Assembly (NCBI GenBank): GCA_036397455.1
Contig: DASWIX010000004.1
Location: 19,581 to 83,580 of the forward strand
Length of the DNA: 64,000 nt
Reading direction: 5' to 3'
Source of the DNA: JADFNB01 sp036397455
Lineage (GTDB): Bacteria > Gemmatimonadota > Gemmatimonadetes > Gemmatimonadales > GWC2-71-9
Shown one piece after another: positions 53,883-61,396 of this stretch (within the stretch, counting starts at the first letter, position 1; every line of letters starts with the position of its first letter). The notes beneath the pieces are model-generated. The model was not told the DNA's origin, did no database searches, and worked only from the letters and a program-made list of their open reading frames with translations. Made by a program: the position numbers and the translations under genes.

Positions 53883-54088
53883 AGCGCCGGTCGACGACCC
53901 GCGGATGATTGGTCGAGGAAAGTAGCCCGGCGTCCCCGGTCGTTGTTCCGCGGTTGAAACCGCGGCTGGGCGCGCTTCGCGCGACGGGCGCGGAAGCGCC
54001 ACGCGAAGTCGACGTCCTTCAGGACGTGCCGCCGGCGGAGCCGGCGCCGAGCGCCGGGTTGACCCGGCGAATCACGGGACAGCGGGTG
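53883..54088. repeat. 206-bp hairpin unit, copy 3
   Basis: Third copy, 206 bp. The third hairpin loop is GGAA instead of TGAA and the trailer has one change (AATCACGG); stems are otherwise intact. Confidence 0.9.
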
Positions 54089-54179
54089 TTGGTCGGAAGG
54101 TCTTGTCGCTGATGATCGGTGGCACGGGTCCGTTGGTCGGAGCGTTTGGTGGTGGATGATCGGCGGCGTGAAGCCGCCG
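54089..54179. repeat. Spacer repeat copy 2 plus single hairpin
   Basis: 54089-54146 repeats the 64-bp spacer. It is followed by CGGCGGC-GTGAA-GCCGCCG (54161-54179), a single hairpin of the same kind with a 5-nt loop. Confidence 0.8.
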
Positions 54180-54482
54180 TTCCTGAAGGTCCGTTCCTGG
54201 TGCCGAGCCGATGCGCGTGATGATCGGCGGCGTCTCGAAGAAGCTCACCGACGCGACCAACCCCGCGGGGCTCGTGGACCGGTTCGACGAGGCCAGCGTA
54301 CAGCAGACCATCGCCGCTTCGATGGTCGTGATGCCGTGCAGGGCTGGCATACCCACAATGTGAGCCTCCCCGGCCGAGGGGCGCCATGCATCCCTCACGA
54401 TGACGGGCTCGGCCTTGCGGGTGGTAGGAAGGATGACGCGAGGTTGGCCGGAGAAACGCGGATCACGGCGCGGCTTGCGAGG
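54180..54482. other. Gene-free stretch after repeat array
   Basis: No recognised gene. The plus strand from ATG 54221 holds about 48 sensible-looking codons (GGVSKKLTDATNPAGLVDRF) ending in TGA at 54363, possibly a decayed gene piece of unknown origin. Confidence 0.35.
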
Positions 54483-55709
54483 CTAGCGCAGATAGGCTGG
54501 CAGTGGCGCCGCACGCACCACTGATGGCACGTCGAGCGTATCGCGAACCAACCCATACACTCGGCCGCGCCGGATGCGGAGTGGGAGATACTCCGAGGCG
54601 GCGAACGCGAGGGTGACGGACCCATCATAGTCTCCGTTCGGCTTGAACACGTCATACGTCGGGGTCTCGCCTGCCGCCGCCGTCCTTCGCACCCACAGGC
54701 GCCCGGTATCGTCCATGACCAACGCAGCGATGGCTGGCTTGAAGGCGGGCATCAGCGCCGCAACCTGTTCAGCGACGCGCCGGTCGTCGGGCGACGATTG
54801 GACCTCGTCGCTGACATAGCGTTGGCGGTCCTGATCCGTGACGGGAAGAGGTTCGGCCGCCACCTCGATGACCAGCGTGGTATCGCCGCGCTCGTCGAGC
54901 CGCGCGATCCGGTAGGCGGTGCCCGACGTGTGCCAGAAGCCGCCCGCGGGATCGACGATCGTGATTATCCTGGGGTAGTATGGGATGGTGCGGTACGTGT
55001 GTCCGCCCTGGTTGTTGCGCGCGACGAACGAGCGGTAGGTATCCTCCCCGACGAACACCGAGTCCGTGATCTCCGCGCGGGCATCGTAGCTCTTCAGGTA
55101 CACGCGGGCGTGGCCTTCGTTCAACCCTTCCTTCGGTGGATACTGACGGGGCTCATCCGAGTGCGTCGTGGGCTTCCAGAAGCGTCCCCGGTCATCAATG
55201 GTCCCATTCCACATGTATCCGTAGGAGCGGACGTGCATGGGGACTCGCGTCAGCTCCTCACCATTCAGGTCCACGGCGATCATCATCCCCTGCCCGTGGT
55301 CCTGTATCCAGAGCGCCGAGTCGCCGATGAGAACCATGCCGTTCGCTTCAGTGAGCTCGCCGGGTCCCGCGCCCTTTGATGTTAGTCGGCGAAGGAACCG
55401 GCCATTCGCATCGAACGCACGCACCTCGGACGCCTGATAGTCGAGAATGTAGATGGTGCCGTCGCCGCCGGCCTCGATTCCACGCACGTCGCCGAAGATC
55501 AGGTTGGGGTCGCCCTCCGTGACGCCGATCGACAGATCGGTCTGGAATGGTGGCAGTTGCGGCTCGGCGAGCCGCCCGTATCGCGCGGCAACCGTTCCGT
55601 CCGGCAGCGTGTCTCGAATCCACTCGACCGACGGCGTGCGCGACTCCACCCCACAGCCAAGTGTTACCACGGAGATCGCAGCCAGCGTGAAGCACGGCAG
55701 ATGTCGCAC
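54483..55709 (-). CDS. Six-bladed beta-propeller lipoprotein
   Basis: 408 aa from GTG 55709, which has GGAGG 6 bp upstream and is followed at once by a lipoprotein signal peptide (lipobox TLGC). The frame is open to 55811, but that would bury the signal peptide. Blade motifs include GIEAGGDGTIYILDYQASEV and LTSKGAGPGELTEANGMVLI, the G-x-GPGE signature of the family, and ALVMDDTGRLWVRR near the end. It is a paralogue of the genes at 41784 and 44962. Ligand unknown. Confidence 0.85.
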   Translation of the reverse strand: MRHLPCFTLAAISVVTLGCGVESRTPSVEWIRDTLPDGTVAARYGRLAEPQLPPFQTDLSIGVTEGDPNLIFGDVRGIEAGGDGTIYILDYQASEVRAFDANGRFLRRLTSKGAGPGELTEANGMVLIGDSALWIQDHGQGMMIAVDLNGEELTRVPMHVRSYGYMWNGTIDDRGRFWKPTTHSDEPRQYPPKEGLNEGHARVYLKSYDARAEITDSVFVGEDTYRSFVARNNQGGHTYRTIPYYPRIITIVDPAGGFWHTSGTAYRIARLDERGDTTLVIEVAAEPLPVTDQDRQRYVSDEVQSSPDDRRVAEQVAALMPAFKPAIAALVMDDTGRLWVRRTAAAGETPTYDVFKPNGDYDGSVTLAFAASEYLPLRIRRGRVYGLVRDTLDVPSVVRAAPLPAYLR

Positions 55710-56116
55710 GGCGAGCCTCCACGGATTGCGTTCGAGGTCAACGTGACCACTGTGCCTGGTGGGCGCAAGCCCAGTCGCTATCCGGGTGGTGGCCCGGTTC
55801 AACCGTAACAAATGTGCGCTGGGCCGAGAGTGTTATCCCTCGGCCCGGCGTTCCATCTTGACGGCAGCTTCAGCAGCGTACGCGAGCGGTCGCCGACATC
55901 ATGACGAACCTGACCGAGCGTAACTTCAGGCGGACGAACAGGTCATCGTCAAGGTTCCGGACTTTCAAACCGCCTGCCGTCGCTCTCTCCATCGCCGCCA
56001 AATGCTACTTATGACATCAAGTATCGCACTGGCCGGGGTGAATCAAAGCCTTGCGCACCGATCGAGCGCGCCTCTCGACCAGCCCGAGGTCCTCGGGTCA
56101 TTCGCGACGCGACCCG
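55710..56116. other. Divergent intergenic region
   Basis: No gene. A perfect inverted repeat, GGGCCGAG-N10-CTCGGCCC (55822-55847), lies about 115 bp upstream of the minus-strand propeller gene and could be an operator or leader hairpin. The rest shows nothing. Confidence 0.45.
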
Positions 56117-56169
56117 TTGACAGGCGGGCAGGAACCAGGGATGATACAGCGTCAGTTTGCCAATTGACG
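56117..56169 (+). promoter_or_regulatory. ars promoter and likely ArsR operator
   Basis: TTGACA at 56117-56122 is a full -35 consensus; the -10 is unclear (GATGAT at 17 bp or TGATAC at 19 bp). Immediately downstream is an imperfect palindrome CGTCA-N10-TGACG (56150-56169). It lies about 50 bp before arsR, where ArsR repressors usually bind. Confidence 0.5.
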
Positions 56170-56220
56170 AAATGACCACTACAGGACCGATGCCGACTGG
56201 CAGGACAGGACCGCACCAGG

Positions 56221-56640
56221 ATGACCACGCCGCTCCCGGATCTCGTTCAGACGTTCAAGGCCCTGGCGCATCCCGCGCGGCTCCGGATTCTCGCGATGCT
56301 GCGGCCCGGAGAATTGTGCGGCTGTCAGGTGGCCGCGCTGCTCGCGCTGTCGCCCTCAACCGTGTCGGCGCACCTGGCGGAGTTACGGCGCGGCGGCCTG
56401 ATCGAGGAGCGGAGGGAAGGGCGGTGGGTGCACTACCGCTTGAGCGACCGGCCTGAGACCGGCCGGCTGCTCCAGCAGGTGTGGTCCAGGCTGGGCACCG
56501 ATCCGGCGGTGCGGGGTGACGCGGCGGTGGCGCGCCAACTTCGGGCGGTGGACGTGTCAGAGCTGTGCCGCCTGGATCTCGACCTTTCCCAACTGGGCAT
56601 TGCCAGGCCCGTTCCACGGACCACGGCGGTCACGAAATGA
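56221..56640 (+). CDS. arsR: ArsR-family arsenite-responsive repressor
   Basis: Winged-helix metalloregulator, 139 aa. The helix-turn-helix is CQVAALLALSPSTVSAHLAE, and the metal site in helix 3 is ELCGC with C33 and C35, the classic As(III)-binding pair, followed by GLIEERREGRWVHYRL. It probably represses this operon until arsenite or antimonite binds. The stop overlaps acr3 as ATGA. Confidence 0.92.
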   Translation: MTTPLPDLVQTFKALAHPARLRILAMLRPGELCGCQVAALLALSPSTVSAHLAELRRGGLIEERREGRWVHYRLSDRPETGRLLQQVWSRLGTDPAVRGDAAVARQLRAVDVSELCRLDLDLSQLGIARPVPRTTAVTK

Positions 56641-57716
56641 CCGCCCATGCCACCAAGCAGATGAACGTCTTCGAGCGGTACCTGAGCCTTTGCGTGGCAC
56701 TCTGCATGATCCTGGGGGTCGCGATCGGGAAGCTGCTCCCCGGGTTCGTGGGGTTCCTGCGGGGCCTCGAGTTCGGCGAGGGCAGCCACATCAACGGGCC
56801 GATCGCCGTGCTCATCTGGCTCATGATCTACCCGATGATGCTCAAGATCGACTTCGCGTCGATCCGGAACGTGGGGAAGCGACCCACGGGGCTGTTCGTG
56901 ACCGTGTTCGTGAACTGGTTCGTGAAGCCCTTCTCGATGGCGTTTTTCGGCTGGCTGTTCTTCCGCCACCTCTTCCTGCCGTTGATCGGCGAGGAACTCG
57001 CGAGCCAGTACATCGCGGGCGTGATCATTTTGGCGGCGGCGCCGTGCACGGCGATGGTGTTCGTCTGGTCCTATCTGTCTGACGGCGATCCGGCCTACAC
57101 GCTCGTGCAGGTCTCGCTGAACGATCTCATCATGCTCGTGGCCTTTGCCCCGGTTGTGAAGCTGCTCGTCACGGGCGCGTCCGGCCTGCACGTGCCCTTC
57201 GCGGTCCTGCTGTATTCAGTGCTCATCTTCGTCGTGATCCCGCTCGCGGCGGGCTCGATCAGCCGCGCCGCCCTGATCCGGCGCAACGGCGCGGAGTGGT
57301 TCGAGACCCGGTACGTGGCCTTCTTCCATCCGGTCACCGTGCTCGCGCTGCTGGCCACGCTGGTCATGATCTTCGCCTTTCAGGCCGAGAACATCACCGC
57401 GCGCTGGTTCCACGTGGTGTTGATCGCGATTCCGATTCTCATTCAGGTCTACTTCAACTCGTCGCTCGCGTATGGACTCATGCGGCTGTTCAAGGTGCCA
57501 TATGCGGTCGCGGCGCCGGGCGCATTGATCGGGGCATCGAATTTCTTCGAGCTGGCGGTGGCCACGGCGATCGCGCTCTATGGCGCCGACTCGGGCGCGG
57601 CGCTGGCTACGGTGGTGGGCGTGCTGGTCGAGGTGCCGGTCATGCTCTCAGTGTGCCGTGTCTGTGTCGCGACGAAGCACTGGTTCGCCGAGGCGGAACC
57701 GCGGGGGGCCGCGTGA
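56637..57716 (+). CDS. acr3: Arsenite efflux permease ACR3
   Basis: Bile/arsenite/riboflavin-type transporter that exports arsenite, 359 aa, ten transmembrane helices. The ACR3 motif AAPCTAMVFVWS holds the essential cysteine (C137). Other motifs are NGPIAVLIWLMIYPMMLKID and the C-terminal LIGASNFFELAVATAI. The ATG at 56637 overlaps the arsR stop. No arsC or arsA is present, so the operon handles As(III) directly unless a reductase lies elsewhere. Confidence 0.93.
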   Translation: MTAHATKQMNVFERYLSLCVALCMILGVAIGKLLPGFVGFLRGLEFGEGSHINGPIAVLIWLMIYPMMLKIDFASIRNVGKRPTGLFVTVFVNWFVKPFSMAFFGWLFFRHLFLPLIGEELASQYIAGVIILAAAPCTAMVFVWSYLSDGDPAYTLVQVSLNDLIMLVAFAPVVKLLVTGASGLHVPFAVLLYSVLIFVVIPLAAGSISRAALIRRNGAEWFETRYVAFFHPVTVLALLATLVMIFAFQAENITARWFHVVLIAIPILIQVYFNSSLAYGLMRLFKVPYAVAAPGALIGASNFFELAVATAIALYGADSGAALATVVGVLVEVPVMLSVCRVCVATKHWFAEAEPRGAA

Positions 57717-57747
57717 CGTCGGAGGTCGGCAACCGCCACGGCACCCC

Positions 57748-58509
57748 ATGGAGCCCACGGTGAGCATCGCCCTGCTCTCGGACGTGCACGCCAATCTCCC
57801 CGCGCTCGAGGCGGTGCTGGCCGACATCGCCGGAAGGGACGGCCTCACCGCCACGTATCACCTGGGCGACCTGGTCGGCTACGCCCCGTGGCCCGACGAG
57901 ACGGTGGCGCTGCTGCGTGACGCGGAGATCTCGGGCATCGCCGGTAACTACGACTCGACGGTCGCCACGGACTACCAGCACTGCGGCTGCAAGTACGAGG
58001 ATCCGCGGCAAGAGGAGCTGTCACATATCAGCTATGAGTGGACGCGCCGCCACGTGAGCCTGGAGACGAAGCGCTTCCTGGGGGCACTCCCGTTCCGGTT
58101 GGATGTCCGGATACCGGGCGGCCATCAGACGGGTTCCACGCTGATCCTGGTGCACGGCACGCCCACGCTCAACACCGTCTACTGGACCGAGGACCGTCCC
58201 GACAGCTTCTGCAAGAAAATGGCGGGCATCGCGGGTGCCAGGGCGGGGGACGTGATCGCGTTCGGACATACGCACACGCCGTGGCACCGTGTGATCGAGG
58301 GGATCCACTTCGTGAACACCGGCTCGGTCGGACGTCCCAAAGATGGTGACTGGCGCGCCGGGTACGTGCTGCTCGACGTCGACGCCGGCGAGCCGCGGCC
58401 CGAGGTCGTCCGCGTCGAGTACGACCTCGAACGCGCGATGCGGGGGATCAGGGAGAGTGAGCTGCCGGATGAGTTCGCGGACTATCTCCGGACCGGCGGC
58501 GCGCTGTAA
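57748..58509 (+). CDS. Metallophosphoesterase in ars operon
   Basis: Calcineurin-like phosphoesterase of the YfcE/MJ0936 type, 253 aa from ATG 57748 (GTG 57760 also possible). Metal ligands are all present: LLSDVHANL (D-x-H), GDLVGY, GNYDS, LVHGTPT and GHTHTPW. It follows acr3 by 31 bp on the same strand, so it is probably co-induced by arsenite. Possible roles are cleaving an arsenate ester or a phosphodiester signal, or a general stress phosphatase; none can be chosen from sequence. Confidence 0.85.
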   Translation: MEPTVSIALLSDVHANLPALEAVLADIAGRDGLTATYHLGDLVGYAPWPDETVALLRDAEISGIAGNYDSTVATDYQHCGCKYEDPRQEELSHISYEWTRRHVSLETKRFLGALPFRLDVRIPGGHQTGSTLILVHGTPTLNTVYWTEDRPDSFCKKMAGIAGARAGDVIAFGHTHTPWHRVIEGIHFVNTGSVGRPKDGDWRAGYVLLDVDAGEPRPEVVRVEYDLERAMRGIRESELPDEFADYLRTGGAL

Positions 58510-58817
58510 GGACGCGCAGGTGATTCGCGCCACGGGCCTGACGGCGTCGTGGCGCCTGGAATTCGGCGGTGCCCTACCTGGACATGAACCGGATAGCGAT
58601 CAAAGCGTGAGTCTGCGCCATGGGATCACCCGGTCCATCTCCCTCAGGAATGCCTCGCGCCGCGTGCTCTTCCCCTTCCCATGCCAAACCACGTCCGGCA
58701 AAACTCAACTGGTCTGCCATTGATCGCTCCGGTGCGAGAGGCCACCAAGGCAAAACTCAGCGCCGCTCCTGTTCATCCCCCGGGAAAACAAAACAACTTT
58801 ACTTGATCAGAGTTTCC
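58510..58817. terminator. Hairpin after ars operon; otherwise empty
   Basis: GCGCCACG (58527-58534) pairs with CGTGGCGC (58548-58555), 18 bp after the phosphoesterase stop. There is no U-tract, but it could end the ars transcript. The rest of the 308-bp gap holds no gene; it becomes A-rich near 58785-58800. Confidence 0.4.
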
Positions 58818-59732
58818 CTATGGGGTGATGGGCCCGCAAATGCCAACTGGATTGCTGGGAACCGGGGCCTGGTTGTCGATCCACGTGTTCGCTGTGCCCG
58901 CAGTCTCACTCCCTGTGGTCCCATCAAAGCAAGACGGAGTGGCCGCGCCCGTGATCGCGAGAATCTTGTTGTCTCGTATCGTCCCGCGAAAGGCGGTGGT
59001 GAAGATTCCGTTTCGGTCGGCCGATGCAATGGTGTTGTCAACGACCAGTTGGTCGTTTCCCCCTCGTATACGGATACCACCATTTGGGCCGGCATTCTCG
59101 ACCCAGTTATGGATGACTCGCATGCGGTGCGACGACCCCTGGAGTTGGATCGCGCTGAATTCCGGGTGCCCCATCAGTACGTTGTCTTGGAACGTCCCGT
59201 CGGGTGCATTGTTGAAGAACACATGCACGCCGCAGCCGACGTCACAGACTATAAGGTTGTCTCTGAAAGTGACGCCCGTGAGGGGACCTCCAGAGACGGC
59301 GGCCCGCAGTGGCGCAGCGTCCGATGTGGAGCTGGAGCTCCGCCCCGAGAGGGTTCCGTCAAGGGTAAGACCCTGCACGGTGGCCCCGTCGGCTGTTGGG
59401 CCCAGGCAGATAAGGCAGAACGGTCCAACGCCGTCTCCGTCGAGCACACCGCGTAAACCCGAACCGGTTGTGGCGGCCAGGATCGTGACGTCGGCGACCC
59501 CCAAAAAGGCTTCTTCACCGCGGGAAAGTTCGATGGTCCCATGCACGATGATCTTGCCGCCAATCTCGGCATTCGCGATGGCAGACTGCCATTCCGCGAG
59601 CGTGCGCACAACTGTGGGGGCACCGCTGACCTGGAAGAGAGGAGTAGAGTTGGGTTGGGACGGTGTGTCGTGACAGGAGGCGAGCATCAACACGAGCGCA
59701 AACGGCAATGCCACGGAGGGACTGTTCTTCAT
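58818..59732 (-). CDS. Right-handed beta-helix lipoprotein
   Basis: 304 aa from ATG 59732, with GAGG upstream. It has a lipoprotein signal (lipobox LASC). The body shows parallel beta-helix (pectate-lyase-like) repeats: GATVQGLTLDGTLSG, GVTFRDNLIVCDVGCGVHVF, GTFQDNVLMGHPEFSAIQLQ and RGTIRDNKILAITG. Catalytic residues of known polysaccharide lyases are not evident. It may bind or cleave a surface glycan. Codon use is less GC-biased than in the core genes. Confidence 0.8.
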   Translation of the reverse strand: MKNSPSVALPFALVLMLASCHDTPSQPNSTPLFQVSGAPTVVRTLAEWQSAIANAEIGGKIIVHGTIELSRGEEAFLGVADVTILAATTGSGLRGVLDGDGVGPFCLICLGPTADGATVQGLTLDGTLSGRSSSSTSDAAPLRAAVSGGPLTGVTFRDNLIVCDVGCGVHVFFNNAPDGTFQDNVLMGHPEFSAIQLQGSSHRMRVIHNWVENAGPNGGIRIRGGNDQLVVDNTIASADRNGIFTTAFRGTIRDNKILAITGAATPSCFDGTTGSETAGTANTWIDNQAPVPSNPVGICGPITP

Positions 59733-60059
59733 AGGGTCCTCGAGGTTCCGGCTGAGCATCATTTACCGCCGCTGGATAGGCCTGTCAATAGCGTTGAGTG
59801 GGCGACAAGTGTAGCAATGCCGCTACACCCCGTGTCCCGCCACGGGAGCACTACAATACCAAGCGGCTTCGCAGCGTGATTGGGTTACGTCACGCCCGCC
59901 GGCAAGCTCGCAGGAAGACAAACGGAGTTCTGGGAAGCCCGCGATAGAAAGCTCGAAGAGGCCAGAGAACGCCGCCGGCACCGCCGCGAACCTCGCCAAC
60001 GGGGGGTACCGCCCATACATTCCGTCCCGGTGTCTACCCCCCGTCGAACGGCTTCGGAC
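59733..60059. other. Gene-free stretch
   Basis: No intact gene. The end near 60040 appears to be degraded coding DNA leading into the kinase remnant that follows. Confidence 0.4.
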
Positions 60060-60501
60060 TGCCTTTGCCGGCGCGAGATCCGCATCGTCGCCCAGTTGCA
60101 GCACCCGCGCCGTGCCCTTCGTCGAGGGCGAATCGCCTCGGGTCGTGGCGTTCGTCGACGGGTGGGCGTTCAGCGAGGTGATTGCGACGCAGGGTGGGAC
60201 GCCACGGCGCCTGACCGTGGAGACCAGCGAAGTGTACCAAAGCGGGCCGCAGTAGCAGCCGGACGGGTCGGGATTGGTCGTCGAGGAGTACGACTATCCG
60301 TCGTCGAGCGTGGATCTGGCGTTGGCGACATGGCCAGTCGGGGAGTGGCGCCGCGTGACCAAGACGCCGCGGGTCTTCGACTGCGGAGTACCGTGGTTGC
60401 CGGTTGGACGCTCGTTTGTGTTTGTTCGCGGCCGCCGGCAGGCGGCCATCCTTGGTGCGTCGATGACCGAAGTCCTCGCACTTTCGCCAGGAGTCCAATG
60501 A
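60060..60501 (+). pseudogene. Kinase-propeller fusion remnant
   Basis: A short piece, RREIRIVAQLQHP (about 60070-60108), matches the N-lobe of PknB-type kinases. It then jumps, in another frame, to VPFVEGESPRVVAFVDGWAF and EVYQSGPQ, ended by TAG at 60254-60256. Reading continues in frame after it: QPDGSGLVVEEYDYP through LGASMTEVLALSPG to a stop at 60499-60501. The family has Trp-Ser at PQ-WS-PDG, so the TAG probably replaced TGG. This is what remains of a large Ser/Thr kinase with a C-terminal WD40-like (PD40) propeller. Confidence 0.55.
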
Positions 60502-60971
60502 TGGATATCGGCCTGATCATCACCCGATTTCTCCATATCGTGCTCGGCGCCTACTGGGTGGGCGCCATTTTCTTCACCGCGCTCTTCCTGATGCCGGCCT
60601 TGGTGGCGGCTGGACCGGACGCGGCCAAGGTGCAACAGGGGATTCAACAGCGTGGGTTCATGAAGTTCACGCCAATCGCGGCGATTCTCGTAATCCTGAC
60701 AGGCATTGACCTGTTGCGCCGGGTGTCTTCCAACTTTCAGTCGGCGTGGTTTGGGTCGGGCACAGGCATGACGTACTCGATCGGAATGGCGGCCACCATG
60801 CTCGCGTTCGTGATCGGGTTCTTCTGGATGCGACCGCTGTTGCTCAAGGCCGCGACACTCCCACCCGCCGAAGCACAACCACTGCGGATGCGCGGCATGC
60901 GCCTGAATCAGGTGGTGGCGGCGCTGCTGTTCATTGCCGTGGCGACGATGGCAGTGGCGCGGTACGTCTGA
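60501..60971 (+). CDS. Four-helix membrane protein (DUF2269-like)
   Basis: 156 aa, four predicted transmembrane helices. AGGAG lies 7 bp before the ATG at 60501; the ATG directly before it (60498) is less well spaced. The opening IITRFLHIVLGAYWVGAIFF has the histidine and Trp seen in DUF2269/CopD-like and related heme or copper membrane proteins, and a second conserved region starts at RGFMKFTPIAAILVILTGI. Function unknown. Confidence 0.75.
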   Translation: MDIGLIITRFLHIVLGAYWVGAIFFTALFLMPALVAAGPDAAKVQQGIQQRGFMKFTPIAAILVILTGIDLLRRVSSNFQSAWFGSGTGMTYSIGMAATMLAFVIGFFWMRPLLLKAATLPPAEAQPLRMRGMRLNQVVAALLFIAVATMAVARYV

Positions 60972-60993
60972 GGGTGATCGCGGCTATCGTATT

Positions 60994-61011
60994 CCGCGCC
61001 TGAAGGCGCGG
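60994..61011. repeat. Single TGAA hairpin (locus D)
   Basis: CCGCGCC-TGAA-GGCGCGG, a perfect 7-bp stem with the family loop, 23 bp after the preceding stop codon and directly at the broken edge of the surface-protein fragment. Confidence 0.8.
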
Positions 61012-61300
61012 ATCAGTGAGACCGCGCCTCGGCTGACCGTGACCGGCCCGTACTCGTTCGGTTCGGCCGCGAACCTGGACATCGAGGTGGGCGGTCTCAA
61101 CGTCGTCACCCAGTACGATCAGTTCTCGGTCAACCAATGTCTTCCCCTCCGCGGATTCACCCCCCGTGATCGATGACACGTTCATCGTCAGAACGTGCAC
61201 CGCCGGCTGCAATGGCACGTTCGACGCGGTCAACCTGCCGCCGGGCTTCACCATCCAGTACCTGGCCACCGAGGTACGGGTCGGCATCCCGGTCCCCTGA
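61012..61300 (+). pseudogene. Surface-protein C-terminal fragment
   Basis: ARISETAPRLTVTGPYSF, then LDIEVGGLNVVTQYDQFSV, ends at a stop (61174-61176). The protein resumes in another frame with DDTFIVRTCTAGCNGTF and NLPPGFTIQYLATEVRV, ending at 61298-61300. This is the typical C-terminal module (TYDQ...GF-P-GD-F...GTF...Y) of large repeat surface proteins. It has lost its N part, is frameshifted, and lies just before an intact relative. The 96 bp after it before the next start shows nothing else. Confidence 0.5.
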
Positions 61301-61396
61301 CCCGTGACAGGGGGCACACCCCCGATATGCTCCACTTCCTTGCCGACCAACGGTCCACAGGTGCAAACTTGCTGACCTCCTGACTGATGGATTCGA

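Noticed and set aside
53407..54088. CRISPR array
   Set aside because: Units are 206 bp, nearly identical throughout and contain several different hairpins; there are no short repeats with unique spacers and no cas genes.
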